Positions 42,146 through 51,952 are shown, counted from the first letter of the stretch. The stretch is DNA of 64,000 nucleotides from Roseateles_C aquae (GCF_032337115.1 NZ_JAVXZY010000003.1:248001-312000); one strand, 5' to 3'. Notes: generated by a model from the letters alone, not told the origin. Numbers and translations: made by a program.

Positions 42146-44211
42146 GGCTGGTCAGCCTGCCAACGCCCAGCCCCCGTTCCCATAGCGCCCGATACGCCAG
42201 CCTGCTGGATGGTTTGCAGGAGGCCGTTTGGCTGGTAGATGCGGGCACCAGTTGTGTGGTCGCGGCCAACCAGGCTTCGGAGCGGATGTTGGGCATGGGT
42301 GCCGAGCAGTTGCTGGGCTGCTCGATGGAAACGCTCGCCTCAACGCCTGAAGACTTGGCGTTCTGGTTGGAGGCGGCAGCGGGGCGGCGTGAGTCACTGC
42401 AGTCAGACACGATGCTGCGCCATGCCGATGGCCACATGCTGTGGATTTCACGGCGAATCGCGCATGTGGCAGTGCCCGATGGGGACGGGTTTTGGCTGGT
42501 CTCCATGCATGACCTCAGCCGACAGCGTCAGGCGGACGAAGAGCGCGAAGCCCTGGTTGCGGAATTGAAGGCAACGCTCGAATCGACCGCAGACGGCATT
42601 CTGGTGACTGATCTGGCCGGGCGTATGCGGTCCTTCAATCGCCGCTTTGCCACGCTATGGGGCATTCCGGAGGATCTGCTCGCCGAACGCAATGACGAGG
42701 CCGTCCATGCCTGGATGCGACGCAGCGTCGTCGACGGCCCGGCCTATGTCGGCCGTCTGGCAGCTGTGCAGGAGGCGCCGCTGCTGCAGACCAGCGATGT
42801 CATCAAGCTGCTCGACGGCAGAGTGCTGGAGCGGGTCTCCATCCCGCAATGGAGTCGCGGCCGCCCCATCGGGCGTGTCTATTCCTACCGCGACCTCAGT
42901 GAAAAGCTGGCCGCACATCAACGCATCGAAGAGCTGTCACATACCGACATGCTGACCGGCCTGCCCAACCGCAGGGCTCTGGCTGAGCGCATGGAGTACG
43001 CCCAGGCCATGGCACGCCGAGAAGCTTCCCCATTTGCCTTGCTGAACGTGGATCTTGACCGCTTCAAGCAGATCAACGATACGCTGGGGCACTCGTACGG
43101 GGACCGGGTTCTCAAGGATGTCGCGCAAAGACTGAAGGATTGCTTGCGCGAGGTGGATACCGTGGCGAGGCTGGGCGGCGACGAGTTTGCCTTGCTGATT
43201 CATCAAGGAGATGCTCGTGGCGCCGAGCATGCGGCGCGGCGCGTCCAGGAAGCGATGTCCCGCCCTTTCAGCTTTGACACACTGTCCTTCACCGTGACCT
43301 GTAGCACAGGCATCGCTCTGTTTCCAGGCGATGGCCTGACTATCGAGGAATTGATGGCCAGCGCAGAGCGGGCCATGCACTGGGTCAAGGAAAGCGGGCG
43401 CGGGGCGTTCCGCTTCCATCAGCCCCGCAAGGATGTCGATCTGCTGTCGAGAATGCGCCTCGACCATGCGATGCGCCAGGCCCTGCAAGACGGGCAGTTT
43501 CGCTTGCACTACCAGCCTCAAATCGACCTGCGCAGCCAGGCCGTCATCGGCGCCGAGGCCCTGATTCGCTGGCGTGATCCCTTGCGCGGCGAGGTGCCAC
43601 CCGGCGAATTCATCCCGGTGGCCGAGGAAAGTGGCTTTATCGTCGCGATCGGCGATTGGGTCCTGCAGCAGGCGGTTCAGCAGGCAGCCGAATGGCTGCG
43701 CCAGGGCAGGCGCATGCCGGTGGCGGTGAACGTATCCGCCTTGCAGTTTCAGCAGGCTCAATTTGTCGAGTCGGTCGCCGCAGTGCTGAAGGCCAGCGGC
43801 CTGCCGCCCTCGTTGCTTGAATTGGAATTGACCGAATCCATCCTGCTGCGCGATGCGGAAGATGCGCTGCGGCGGCTGCAATCGCTGGCTGAGTTGGGCG
43901 TCTGCATGTCCATTGACGACTTTGGCACTGGCTATTCCAGTCTCGGCTATCTGAAGCGGTTTCCGATTCAGCGCCTGAAAATAGATCGCAGCTTTGTGAA
44001 AGGCCTGCCGGGCGATGCCAGTGACGCCGGCATCGTCAATGCCATTGTCCAGATGGGGCGGGCACTGAAGCTGAAGGTCATTGCCGAAGGCGTCGAAACC
44101 GATGCCCAGCGCAGTTTTCTGGCCGCCAGTGGCTGCCATGAATATCAAGGCTTTCTGTTTGCCCCTGCCATGGACGTGCAGGGGTTTGCAGAGCGGGTGT
44201 GGCCTCATTAG
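42142..44211 (+). CDS. PAS-PAS-GGDEF-EAL cyclic-di-GMP enzyme
   Basis: The 689-aa protein starts with GTG overlapping the HD-GYP stop. An N-terminal PAS (VWLVDAGTSCVVAANQASERMLG) and a second PAS (STADGILVTDLAGRMRSFNRRF) precede the GGDEF domain (intact VARLGGDEFALLI near residue 344). The EAL domain has GAEALIRWRD near 470, SIDDFGTGYSSL and AEGVETDAQ. Both activities look possible. It is soluble, without a membrane span. Together with the upstream HD-GYP gene it forms a compact c-di-GMP module. Confidence 0.88.
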   Translation: MRLVSLPTPSPRSHSARYASLLDGLQEAVWLVDAGTSCVVAANQASERMLGMGAEQLLGCSMETLASTPEDLAFWLEAAAGRRESLQSDTMLRHADGHMLWISRRIAHVAVPDGDGFWLVSMHDLSRQRQADEEREALVAELKATLESTADGILVTDLAGRMRSFNRRFATLWGIPEDLLAERNDEAVHAWMRRSVVDGPAYVGRLAAVQEAPLLQTSDVIKLLDGRVLERVSIPQWSRGRPIGRVYSYRDLSEKLAAHQRIEELSHTDMLTGLPNRRALAERMEYAQAMARREASPFALLNVDLDRFKQINDTLGHSYGDRVLKDVAQRLKDCLREVDTVARLGGDEFALLIHQGDARGAEHAARRVQEAMSRPFSFDTLSFTVTCSTGIALFPGDGLTIEELMASAERAMHWVKESGRGAFRFHQPRKDVDLLSRMRLDHAMRQALQDGQFRLHYQPQIDLRSQAVIGAEALIRWRDPLRGEVPPGEFIPVAEESGFIVAIGDWVLQQAVQQAAEWLRQGRRMPVAVNVSALQFQQAQFVESVAAVLKASGLPPSLLELELTESILLRDAEDALRRLQSLAELGVCMSIDDFGTGYSSLGYLKRFPIQRLKIDRSFVKGLPGDASDAGIVNAIVQMGRALKLKVIAEGVETDAQRSFLAASGCHEYQGFLFAPAMDVQGFAERVWPH

Positions 44212-44298
44212 CCGCTTGCGAACCGCCCCTGGCCAGCGCTGCTGGCCGCACAATGTTGCATGTAGCGAGTCATTGGCGATTCGCTTGATGGGAGTCAG

Positions 44299-44622
44299 AT
44301 GCTTTACAAGTTCAAGTCCAAGGCAGGCGCCGATGTGATCATGCTTGAGGCACAGGGCAAGCAGGTGCTGCAATGGCTGCAACGCGACCCGCTGGCGCCA
44401 GGAATCGTGCGTCATGCAGAGATGGCGGAAGCCATGGGCGCCATAGAGGCCGCTATCACCGCCGAGGAGCTGCGTCTGCAGGCCCTGATTGATGAGGCAG
44501 TCGCGCGTGGCGATGCGCCGCCGCCGCAGCCAGCGATTTCGGCACGCAAACGTTGTTGGCCCTTGCTTGAGTTGATGCGCCACAGTCTGCAAAATCAAGC
44601 AGATCTGGTCTGGGGGGTTTGA
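44299..44622 (+). CDS. DUF1840-family protein
   Basis: The 107-aa protein begins MLYKFKSKAGADVIMLEAQGKQ and ends with WPLLELMRHSLQNQADLVWGV, both typical of DUF1840, a small conserved family of betaproteobacteria. Function is unknown. It overlaps or abuts the phosphatase gene (the stop lies within 6 bp of the next ATG), so the two are co-translated. Confidence 0.8.
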   Translation: MLYKFKSKAGADVIMLEAQGKQVLQWLQRDPLAPGIVRHAEMAEAMGAIEAAITAEELRLQALIDEAVARGDAPPPQPAISARKRCWPLLELMRHSLQNQADLVWGV

Positions 44623-44627
44623 GCGCG

Positions 44628-45251
44628 ATGAGCCTGGACAGCGCGACGCAGGTGCTCGCGGTTCGCCATGGCGAAACCGACTGGAATCTGGCGGGGCGCA
44701 TCCAGGGTCATAGCGATATCGGCCTGAACGAGCGCGGTCTTTGGCAGGCGCAGCGCCTGGCTGATGCGCTCGCTGATGAGGTGCTGGCGGCGATTTACTG
44801 CAGCGATCTGAGTCGTGCGGTGCAGACGGCCCAACCATTGGCGCAGCGTCTGGGCCTGCCTTTGCGTTGCGACAAAGGCCTGCGTGAGCGCAGTTTTGGC
44901 GCGTTCGAGGGTTTGCACTGGGCAGAGATTGCCGCGCAGTGGCCAGAACAAAGCGAGCGTTGGCACCGGCGGGATCCGCTGTTTGCCGCCGACGGCGGCG
45001 AAAGTCTGCAGGAGCTGCATGCACGCGTGCTGAGCACCGCCGAGCTTCTTGCGAAGAACCATCCCGGGCAGCAAATCCTGCTGCTTGCCCATGGCGGTGT
45101 CATGGACACCCTGTTTCGCCATGCCACCCACGCGGCGCTAGACGTGTCGCGCAGTTGGGAACTCGGTCATGCGCGTATCAACCGGCTTCTGCGCAGCGAC
45201 GAGGGCTGGCGTGTTATCGCCTGGGGCGACGGTCGCCACCTGGAGAGCTAG
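44628..45251 (+). CDS. Histidine phosphatase (phosphoglycerate-mutase-like) family protein
   Basis: The 207-aa protein has the phospho-His motif AVRHGETDWNLAGRIQGHSD. A second Arg/Glu set lies in GLRERSFGAFEGLHW and the second His in LLLAHGGVMDTLF. The branch includes cofactor-dependent mutase-like phosphatases such as CobC/GpmB types; the substrate is unresolved. I use ATG 44628, since the in-frame TTG at 44619 is inferior. Confidence 0.85.
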   Translation: MSLDSATQVLAVRHGETDWNLAGRIQGHSDIGLNERGLWQAQRLADALADEVLAAIYCSDLSRAVQTAQPLAQRLGLPLRCDKGLRERSFGAFEGLHWAEIAAQWPEQSERWHRRDPLFAADGGESLQELHARVLSTAELLAKNHPGQQILLLAHGGVMDTLFRHATHAALDVSRSWELGHARINRLLRSDEGWRVIAWGDGRHLES

Positions 45252-45426
45252 GGTTGTCCCTGTTGGCAAGTGCTATTCGCCAACGTTGCTGTATAGCAGT
45301 GAAGTGTTGCAATTTTGCGTCGATCTGAACCCGGTCAAACCCTTGCACTCCTATACTTCCGCCACATTTTGCGAAAAGACCAGGCGTTGCAAGCCCGGCA
45401 ATCCATCCACTCACAAAAGGCAAATG

Positions 45427-46365
45427 ATGAAGAAGATCGCTATCGTCGCCGCCCTGGCAGCTCTGTCTGCTTCGGCTTTCGCACAAAGCTCGGTGACCCT
45501 GTGGGGCCGTCTGAATACGTCCGTTGAAAGCATCAAGGAAGGCACCAATTCGCGTGTCGTCAAGATGGTCAACAACAACTCGCGCCTGGGTTTCAAGGGT
45601 ACGGAAGATCTGGGCGGCGGTCTGAAGGCCAGCTTCGCCCTGGAACATGGTCTGAACTCGGATGATGGCAAGGCGACCAACGCCGCCTTCTGGAACCGCG
45701 AAGCTTCGGTGCAACTGGCTGGTTCCTTCGGTGCTGTCCGCCTGGGCAAGTGGACCCCGGGTTCCTACTTCGCCACCGCTGACTACGTGTCGATGCACAA
45801 CCATGACACCGGCAATTCGGAAGACAAGCTGTACTCCGGCGCTGGCTTCACCACGACCAACAAGATCGGTTACTTCACCCCGAACATCGACGGTTTCAGC
45901 GGTGAAGTCGCTGTGCACCTGGGCGAAGGCGCTGCCGGCGAAAAGCGCAGCACTGACCTGGCTGGTAACTACGACCAAGGTCCTCTGCACCTGGGCGCAG
46001 GCTATAGCGAGCAGGGCGATGCCAAGCAATGGGGCGCTCGTGCCCTGTACGAACTGGGCGAAATCACCATCGGTGGTTACTACCAGCGTGCTGACGAAGG
46101 CGCTGCTGGCACCAAGGCCTACAACATCTATCGTCTGGCCGCGATGTACACGATGGGCGCTTCGGAGTTCCACGTGAACTTCGGTTCGGCTGCTAACAAC
46201 TCGACCGTTGCTGGCGTTGATACCTCGGGCAAGCAATTCACGCTGGCTTACAACTACAACCTGAGCAAGCGCACCAAGGTCTACGGCTTCTACACGAACC
46301 TCGACAAGAAGATCAACTCTGGTGACCTGAGCTCGCTGGCAGTGGGCATCCGCCACAACTTCTGA
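45427..46365 (+). CDS. Outer-membrane general porin (betaproteobacterial OmpC-like)
   Basis: The 312-aa precursor begins MKKIAIVAALAALSASAFA with cleavage before QSSVTLWGRLN, the hallmark opening of trimeric porins of this order. Features include the Tyr/Gly-rich strands, KGTEDLGGGLKASFALEHGL, a PNIDGFSG loop and a C-terminal strand ending in Phe (VGIRHNF) for Bam recognition. It is slightly shorter than usual (about 340-380). A second ATG at 45424 is in frame, but AAAAGG spacing favours 45427. A TATACT -10-like box is at 45352. A strong terminator follows. Confidence 0.92.
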   Translation: MKKIAIVAALAALSASAFAQSSVTLWGRLNTSVESIKEGTNSRVVKMVNNNSRLGFKGTEDLGGGLKASFALEHGLNSDDGKATNAAFWNREASVQLAGSFGAVRLGKWTPGSYFATADYVSMHNHDTGNSEDKLYSGAGFTTTNKIGYFTPNIDGFSGEVAVHLGEGAAGEKRSTDLAGNYDQGPLHLGAGYSEQGDAKQWGARALYELGEITIGGYYQRADEGAAGTKAYNIYRLAAMYTMGASEFHVNFGSAANNSTVAGVDTSGKQFTLAYNYNLSKRTKVYGFYTNLDKKINSGDLSSLAVGIRHNF

Positions 46366-46382
46366 TCGTAGGATCGGATGTG

Positions 46383-46411
46383 AAAAAAGCGACCTTCGGG
46401 TCGCCTTTTTT
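46383..46411 (+). terminator. Porin terminator
   Basis: A GCGACC/GGTCGC stem with a TTCG tetraloop is flanked by A6 upstream and T7 downstream. It can work on both strands, and ruvB converges on it. Confidence 0.92.
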
Positions 46412-46458
46412 CTTGTCTTCTGACTTTGTGGTTCAGCGCTTACGCATGGGAGTGAGTG

Positions 46459-47511
46459 TCAAGCCTCGAACAAATCCCCCATCGCCTTCGGTGGCGCAAC
46501 GCCCAGATGCCGGTAGGCTGCGAGTGTGGCGATGCGCCCCCGCGGTGTGCGCTGCAAAAAGCCCTGCTGAATCAGATAGGGTTCGATCACGTCCTCGATG
46601 GTGTCGCGCTCCTCGCCGATGGCAGCGGCGACGTTGTCTAGCCCGACCGGACCGCCATCGAAGCGATGGACGACGGCATCCAGCAGCTTGCGGTCCATCA
46701 GGTCGAAGCCTTGCGGATCCACATCCAGCATGGCCAGGGCCAGATCGGCAATCTGTTTGGTGATGCGGCCGTCGCCCTTGACGTCGGCATAGTCGCGCAC
46801 GCGGCGCAGCAGGCGGTTGGCAATCCGCGGTGTGCCACGCGAACGACGCGCGATTTCCAGTGCGCCATCGGTCTCGATCGGCGCGTTCAAGAGGCCGGCC
46901 GAGCGTGTGACGATGCGTTGCAACTCCTCCGCCGAGTAGAACTCCAGCCGGGCGACGATGCCGAAGCGGTCGCGCAATGGGTTGGTCAGCATGCCGGCGC
47001 GCGTGGTTGCGCCGACCAGCGTGAAAGGTTGCAGATCGAGCTTGATCGAGCGGGCGGCCGGGCCTTCGCCGATCATGATGTCGATCTGGTAGTCCTCCAG
47101 CGCCGGGTAGAGGATTTCCTCGACCACCGGGGAGAGGCGGTGAATCTCGTCGATGAAGAGCACATCGTTCTTCTCGAGATTGGTCAGGATCGCGGCCAGG
47201 TCCTTGGGTTTCTCCAGCACCGGGCCTGAGGTCTGGCGCAGATTGACGCCCAGTTCGGCGGCAATGATGTGCGACAGCGTCGTCTTGCCGAGGCCTGGCG
47301 GGCCGAACAGCAGCACATGGTCGAGCGCTTCGTCGCGTTTGCGTGCGGCGCCGATGAAGATTTCCAGCTGTTCGCGGGCCTTGCGCTGGCCCACGTATTC
47401 ATCGAGCAGCTTGGGGCGCAAGGCCCGCTCGATCGCCTCTTCCTGCGGCGAGCTGGGGGTGGCGCTGATCACGCGCGGGGCGCTGGCAAAGTCGTCGGTC
47501 TGAATGCTCAT
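46459..47511 (-). CDS. ruvB: RuvB, Holliday-junction branch-migration ATPase
   Basis: The 350-aa AAA+ motor has Walker A GPPGLGKTTLSHI, Walker B FIDEIHRLSP, sensor 1 LVGATTRAGMLTNPLRDRFG and the arginine-finger region. A C-terminal winged helix contains LIQQGFLQRTPRGR. RuvB hexamers drive branch migration together with RuvA. The gene is 10 bp downstream of ruvA. ruvC is not adjacent here. Confidence 0.97.
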   Translation of the reverse strand: MSIQTDDFASAPRVISATPSSPQEEAIERALRPKLLDEYVGQRKAREQLEIFIGAARKRDEALDHVLLFGPPGLGKTTLSHIIAAELGVNLRQTSGPVLEKPKDLAAILTNLEKNDVLFIDEIHRLSPVVEEILYPALEDYQIDIMIGEGPAARSIKLDLQPFTLVGATTRAGMLTNPLRDRFGIVARLEFYSAEELQRIVTRSAGLLNAPIETDGALEIARRSRGTPRIANRLLRRVRDYADVKGDGRITKQIADLALAMLDVDPQGFDLMDRKLLDAVVHRFDGGPVGLDNVAAAIGEERDTIEDVIEPYLIQQGFLQRTPRGRIATLAAYRHLGVAPPKAMGDLFEA

Positions 47512-47521
47512 GGCCTGACCC

Positions 47522-48094
47522 TCAGCGCGACAGCGACTTCAGCGCTTGCTTGATGCCTTCGCTGACGCCAATCTCGGCCGGCAGCAACTTCAGCGCCGCT
47601 GCGGCTTCCTTCTCGCTATAGCCCAGCGCCACCAGGGCCTGAAGGATATCGGCCTGGTTGTCGTTGGCGATGGTGGCGGGCACCGCCAGATCGGGGCCCA
47701 GCTTGCCCTTGAGCTCCAAGAGCAGCCGCTCGGCGGTTTTCTTGCCGATGCCCGGCACCTTGACCAGGCGGCCGGCTTCCTGCCGGCTGACCGCCTGGGC
47801 CAGTTCGGCGACGCTCAGGCCCGACAGCAGCGACAGTGCCAGCTTGGGACCGACGCCGCTGATCTTGATCAGCTGCCGGAAGGTTGCGCGCTCTTCGGCG
47901 CTGAGGAAGCCGAACAGAATCTGCGCGTCTTCGCGGACGACAAAGTGCGTCAGCAGGCTGACCCGCTCACCCAGCGGTGGCAGGTTGTAGAAGGTGCTCA
48001 TCGGCACGTCGACCTCGTAGCCGACGCCCTGCACATCGATCAGAACAAGCGGGGGCGATTTTTCCGCGATGACGCCGCTGAGTCTTCCTATCAT
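47522..48094 (-). CDS. ruvA: RuvA, Holliday-junction recognition subunit
   Basis: The 190-aa protein begins MIGRLSGVIAEKSPPLVLID. It has an OB-fold domain, tandem helix-hairpin-helix motifs (LIKISGVGPKLALSLLSG and LVKVPGIGKKTAERLLLELKGK) and a C-terminal RuvB-binding domain (LVALGYSEKEAAAALK). It recognises the junction and loads RuvB. Confidence 0.97.
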   Translation of the reverse strand: MIGRLSGVIAEKSPPLVLIDVQGVGYEVDVPMSTFYNLPPLGERVSLLTHFVVREDAQILFGFLSAEERATFRQLIKISGVGPKLALSLLSGLSVAELAQAVSRQEAGRLVKVPGIGKKTAERLLLELKGKLGPDLAVPATIANDNQADILQALVALGYSEKEAAAALKLLPAEIGVSEGIKQALKSLSR

Positions 48095-48167
48095 GGGCGG
48101 CGATTATCCGGCCCGCCGGCGTGGCCGGCACAGGGAATCTTTGCCGCCCGCGGGCCTTCTGCCTGGC

Positions 48168-48821
48168 TCAGTTGCGGTTGAACAGGCCCAGGCGCTGCGC
48201 TTCCAGCGCGGCTTCGGCGCGCGAGGAGACGTTGAGCTTGCGGTAGATCTGCTTGACGTAGTCGGCAATCGTGTGGCGCGACAGGCCCAGCTGCACGCCG
48301 ATCTCCGGCAGCGTGAAGCCTTTGGCGACGCGCAACAGCACCTCGGTTTCGCGATCGGTCAGCGACACCTCGATCAGCTGCGGCGTCGCCTGCGGGCGGC
48401 GCTGCGAAGCGAAATAGGCAATCACCTTGCGGGCGATCGATGGCGACAGCGGAGGCTCGCCCTGGCTGATGCGCTGCAGCTGCTCGACCAGCAGTTCCCG
48501 CGACTGCTCCTTCAGCAGATAGCCGAAGGCGCCGGCCTGCAGGGCGGGGAACAGGTGCTCGTCGTCGTCGTGGATGGTGACGATGACCGACTGCACCTCG
48601 GGTTGCTTCTCGCGCAGCGCCGCGATCACGTCGACGCCCGAGCCGTCGGGCAGGCCCAGATCCAGCAGGGCCAGCGTGAACTTCTGGGCGTTGACCTGCT
48701 GCAGCGCATCCTGCACGCGCGAGCACTCGGTGATGACCGCGTTGGCGAACACCTGTTTGATCAAGGCCTTCAGCCAGGCACGGATCTCGGGAATGTCTTC
48801 AAGCAGCAGGATGTGGTTCAT
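48168..48821 (-). CDS. NarL/FixJ-family response regulator
   Basis: The 217-aa protein has a receiver domain (MNHILLLEDIPEIRAWL) with phospho-Asp in ALLDLGLPDGSG and the conserved Lys in GYLLKEQSRE. A LuxR-type HTH follows (LTDRETEVLLRVAKGFTLPEIGVQLGLSRHTIADYVKQIYRKLNV). Its partner is the histidine kinase encoded just upstream. I use ATG 48821; an in-frame ATG at 48839 with AAGGCG upstream is an alternative. Confidence 0.9.
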   Translation of the reverse strand: MNHILLLEDIPEIRAWLKALIKQVFANAVITECSRVQDALQQVNAQKFTLALLDLGLPDGSGVDVIAALREKQPEVQSVIVTIHDDDEHLFPALQAGAFGYLLKEQSRELLVEQLQRISQGEPPLSPSIARKVIAYFASQRRPQATPQLIEVSLTDRETEVLLRVAKGFTLPEIGVQLGLSRHTIADYVKQIYRKLNVSSRAEAALEAQRLGLFNRN

Positions 48822-48924
48822 GGAATCTCGAAAGGTCATGCGCCTTGCGGCGGGAGGTGCCTGGCGCAACAGTACGCCTTTATCGGTAGAAAAGCCAAAT
48901 CGCGCAAGCGCAGAAGCAGCAGAT

Positions 48925-50811
48925 TCAAAGTGGAATCGTGAGCCGGATCACGGTTCCCCAGCCCGGCCCCGATTCGACCAGGCACTGGCCCTGCAATTGC
49001 TTGGCCCGTGACTTCATGCTGGCCATGCCGTGGCCGCGATCCAGGCGGCCATCCAGCTCCATCGGGATGCCCTGGCCGTTGTCCTGGATGATGACCTGGA
49101 AGTCGCCGTCCTGAACATTGCAGCCAATGATGCAGTGCGTGGCGCCGCTGTGCTTGATGATGTTGCTGACGGCCTCGCGCAGAATGCGCGTCGTCTGCAC
49201 GTAAGCACGCGCCGGCAGCGTGTGCACGATGTCCTCGGCCGGGGATTTCCATTCGGCCAGGATATTGGCCTGCCCCAGGCGCGAGACCACTTCAGCGCGC
49301 CAGTCGCCCAACGCGTCCAGCAGCTGCACCGGCTTGCCGGTCAGGCCGCGAACCGACAGGCGCATTTCCTCCAGCGCCTCGCGGGCGAGAGTCGAGATGC
49401 GGTCCGATTCGCTGGTGTGCACGATGGTCAGCAGCTTGGCGCCCAGATCGTCATGCAGATCGGCAGCAATCCGTTTGCGCTCGCGTTCGGTCACTTGTTC
49501 CAACTTCTGTTCGGCCATGGCGCTGAAATTGCGTTCGACCTCGGCAATGCGTTCCTGCAGGCGCAACTCGTTCAGCACCAGCTTTTGCTCCACACCGCGG
49601 CGGCCTCGGACCTGGGCAGCCAGTTGCTGCAGGCCCAGTCCGATCAGCAGCAGCGGCACGGCCAACGGGCTCAGCGGCAGCCACAGCGGCAGGCGCAGTG
49701 CCTGCATCGCGTACTCCATCAGCACGGCGCAGGCGCCCAGGCCCAGCAGGGCGGCCATCAGCGCAAAGTCCTGGCGCATTTGGCCCTGTCCGCTGCCGGC
49801 CTGCTTGATCGCCAGCTGGCGCAGCCACAGATGCCAGGCCATGGCCAGCAGGATTTCCAGGCCGATCAGCGCCTGCCAGCCGTGGGCCAGGCGGCCCTGC
49901 CAAGCGGCGGGAGCCAGGCCTACAGTCAAGGGAAGCAGCAGGCACTGGGCCAGCAGTGCAGCATCGATGGGCATGCGACGCAGGCCCTGCTGACGCAGCA
50001 GGAACTGCACGGCGCAGAGTGCGAACAGGGCCAGCACCGCCAACATGAGCAGTTCTGCGCTCAGCCGCGAACAGCCCAGATCAGCCAACCAAGGGCGAGC
50101 GCCGAGCAGAGGCCAGGCCAGCATCAGTCCAGCCAGGTAGGGCAGCTGCCGTTCCTGCTTCTGCATCAGCGCCAACAGGCCCATGCACAGCGACAGCATC
50201 AGCACCATGGCACTGAGCAAGCGCGGCAGGCCGAGCCGCCAGAACTCAGCCAGGGCCTGGCGGCGCGCCAGCGTGTCGTACTCACCCAGCTCGGGCGGCG
50301 ACAGGCGGGTGCTGCGCTCCTGCGGACCCAGCGCCTGGGCCTCGTAGCCGCTCAGCCGCAGGTCGATGACGTTCTCACCGCGCAGCAACCATTCGGCTGG
50401 CAGATCGAGCAGTTGCGGCTGGTCGCAGCGGTCCGTCAGCGGCTCGCCGTAGCGGCCTTGGGCGAACACCAGCTGGCCATTCAGACGCAGCTGGTAGTTG
50501 CTGCAGACCTTGTCGATATACAGCCCCAAACGGCGCCCGCTGGGCTGCAGCTGGGCATGCCAGCGGTACCAGGCCTGGCCGGTGTAGCCAGGGCGGCTTT
50601 GCGCCCACAGATCCGGAAGCGATTGAGTCTGGGTGGGCTCACCGTCGGGGAAGCGCTCGGCGTCGCTGAGCACCAACTCGGCGCGGTTGAGCACCTGGGC
50701 CTGTCCAGGCAGGGTCAGCAGCAGGCTCAGCAGCAGCAACAAGGTCTGGCACAGCCGCGCCACTGGCGGCAGGTGGGGACGTTCTCGGAGCAGGAATCGC
50801 ATGGGCGGCAT
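48925..50811 (-). CDS. Membrane sensor histidine kinase, 7TM type (HisKA_3)
   Basis: The product is about 628 aa. A signal/anchor at the N-terminus (LLLLLSLLLTLPGQAQ) is followed by a periplasmic jelly-roll-like region of about 170 residues with YRWHAQLQPSGRRLGLYIDKV. Six to seven membrane helices span about 200-400, then a coiled coil. The NarL-type phospho-acceptor is in ERKRIAADLHDDLGAKL. The HATPase follows, with N-box REAVSNIIKHSGA and G-box DNGQGIP. The layout resembles 7TMR-DISM kinases that sense a carbohydrate-like or other periplasmic ligand. Start ATG 50811 (or 50802) is not certain, as the longer frame has no ribosome site. Confidence 0.85.
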   Translation of the reverse strand: MPPMRFLLRERPHLPPVARLCQTLLLLLSLLLTLPGQAQVLNRAELVLSDAERFPDGEPTQTQSLPDLWAQSRPGYTGQAWYRWHAQLQPSGRRLGLYIDKVCSNYQLRLNGQLVFAQGRYGEPLTDRCDQPQLLDLPAEWLLRGENVIDLRLSGYEAQALGPQERSTRLSPPELGEYDTLARRQALAEFWRLGLPRLLSAMVLMLSLCMGLLALMQKQERQLPYLAGLMLAWPLLGARPWLADLGCSRLSAELLMLAVLALFALCAVQFLLRQQGLRRMPIDAALLAQCLLLPLTVGLAPAAWQGRLAHGWQALIGLEILLAMAWHLWLRQLAIKQAGSGQGQMRQDFALMAALLGLGACAVLMEYAMQALRLPLWLPLSPLAVPLLLIGLGLQQLAAQVRGRRGVEQKLVLNELRLQERIAEVERNFSAMAEQKLEQVTERERKRIAADLHDDLGAKLLTIVHTSESDRISTLAREALEEMRLSVRGLTGKPVQLLDALGDWRAEVVSRLGQANILAEWKSPAEDIVHTLPARAYVQTTRILREAVSNIIKHSGATHCIIGCNVQDGDFQVIIQDNGQGIPMELDGRLDRGHGMASMKSRAKQLQGQCLVESGPGWGTVIRLTIPL

Positions 50812-50896
50812 TGTGCAGGACGAGCGCCCCTTGCGAGCCGCGTAGATGCCCGGGCGACAATAGCCATCTTGAGCCATTGAACCCGGAAGTGCCGCC

Positions 50897-51952
50897 TTGA
50901 TCCTCCGCCATTCCTTCACGCCCATCGACAACCCGCGTCTCGCCCATCTGTGCGGCATGCTGGACGATCATCTGCGCCAGGTCGAGGCCGCGCTGGATGT
51001 GCGCATCAGCCGCCGCGGCGAGCAGTTCCGTATCGAAGGCATCAAGGCCGCTGCCGAGCGCAGCCTGCAGCTGCTGGAATCGCTGTACGAGCGCGCCAAG
51101 AAGCCGATCGCCGCCGAGCTGCTGCAGCTGGCCATCACCGAGGCGGCGATGCAGCTGGCTGATGGTGCGTCGCCGCGCCGCGGTGCGCGCAAGGCGGCAG
51201 AAGGTGCTGGCGCTGTCCCGGCCGCCGATGGCCCGCTGGTGCTGCGTACCCGCCGCGCCGATCTGGCCGGACGAACGCCCAATCAGCACCTCTATCTGAA
51301 GAACATTCTTTCCCACGACATCAGCTTCGGTATTGGCCCGGCGGGGACCGGCAAGACCTTTCTGGCGGTCGCCTGCGCCGTCGACGCGCTGGAGCGCTCG
51401 GCCGTGCAGCGCATCATCCTGACCCGGCCGGCCGTCGAGGCCGGTGAGCGACTCGGCTTTCTTCCCGGCGATCTGACGCAAAAGGTCGACCCCTATCTGC
51501 GCCCGCTGTATGACGCGCTCTACGACCTGATGGGCTTTGATCGTGTCACCAAGGCCTTCGAGAAAGGCCAGCTGGAAATTGCGCCGCTGGCTTTCATGCG
51601 CGGTCGCACCCTGAATCACGCCTTCGTCATCCTCGATGAGGCGCAGAACACCACGCCGGAGCAGATGAAGATGTTCCTGACCCGCATCGGCTTTGGCAGC
51701 CGCTGCGTCGTCACCGGCGACACCAGCCAGATCGACCTGCCGCGCGGCATGAGCAGTGGCTTGATCGATGCCGAGCGGGTGCTGGCGCGGGTCAAGGGCA
51801 TTTCGATGACCCACTTCACCTCGGCCGATGTGGTGCGCCATCCGCTGGTGGCGCGCATCGTCGATGCCTACGAGGCGCAGACGGCCGCGCGACTGCGCGC
51901 CGAGGCGCGCGAGGCCAAGGCCGCTGGCAACACCAAGGGAGCGTCTGCATGA
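50897..51952 (+). CDS. phoH: PhoH-family ATPase (TTG start)
   Basis: The 351-aa protein has an N-terminal nucleic-acid-binding-like segment and a PhoH ATPase domain: Walker A FGIGPAGTGKTFLAVA near residue 147, Walker B AFVILDEAQNTTPEQMKMFLTRIG near 241, and GDTSQIDLP. No in-frame ATG fits. TTG at 50897 with GGAAG 8 bp upstream gives MILRHSFTPIDNPRLAHLCG. ybeY overlaps its stop by ATGA. PhoH is thought to act in RNA metabolism with YbeY. Confidence 0.92.
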   Translation: MILRHSFTPIDNPRLAHLCGMLDDHLRQVEAALDVRISRRGEQFRIEGIKAAAERSLQLLESLYERAKKPIAAELLQLAITEAAMQLADGASPRRGARKAAEGAGAVPAADGPLVLRTRRADLAGRTPNQHLYLKNILSHDISFGIGPAGTGKTFLAVACAVDALERSAVQRIILTRPAVEAGERLGFLPGDLTQKVDPYLRPLYDALYDLMGFDRVTKAFEKGQLEIAPLAFMRGRTLNHAFVILDEAQNTTPEQMKMFLTRIGFGSRCVVTGDTSQIDLPRGMSSGLIDAERVLARVKGISMTHFTSADVVRHPLVARIVDAYEAQTAARLRAEAREAKAAGNTKGASA

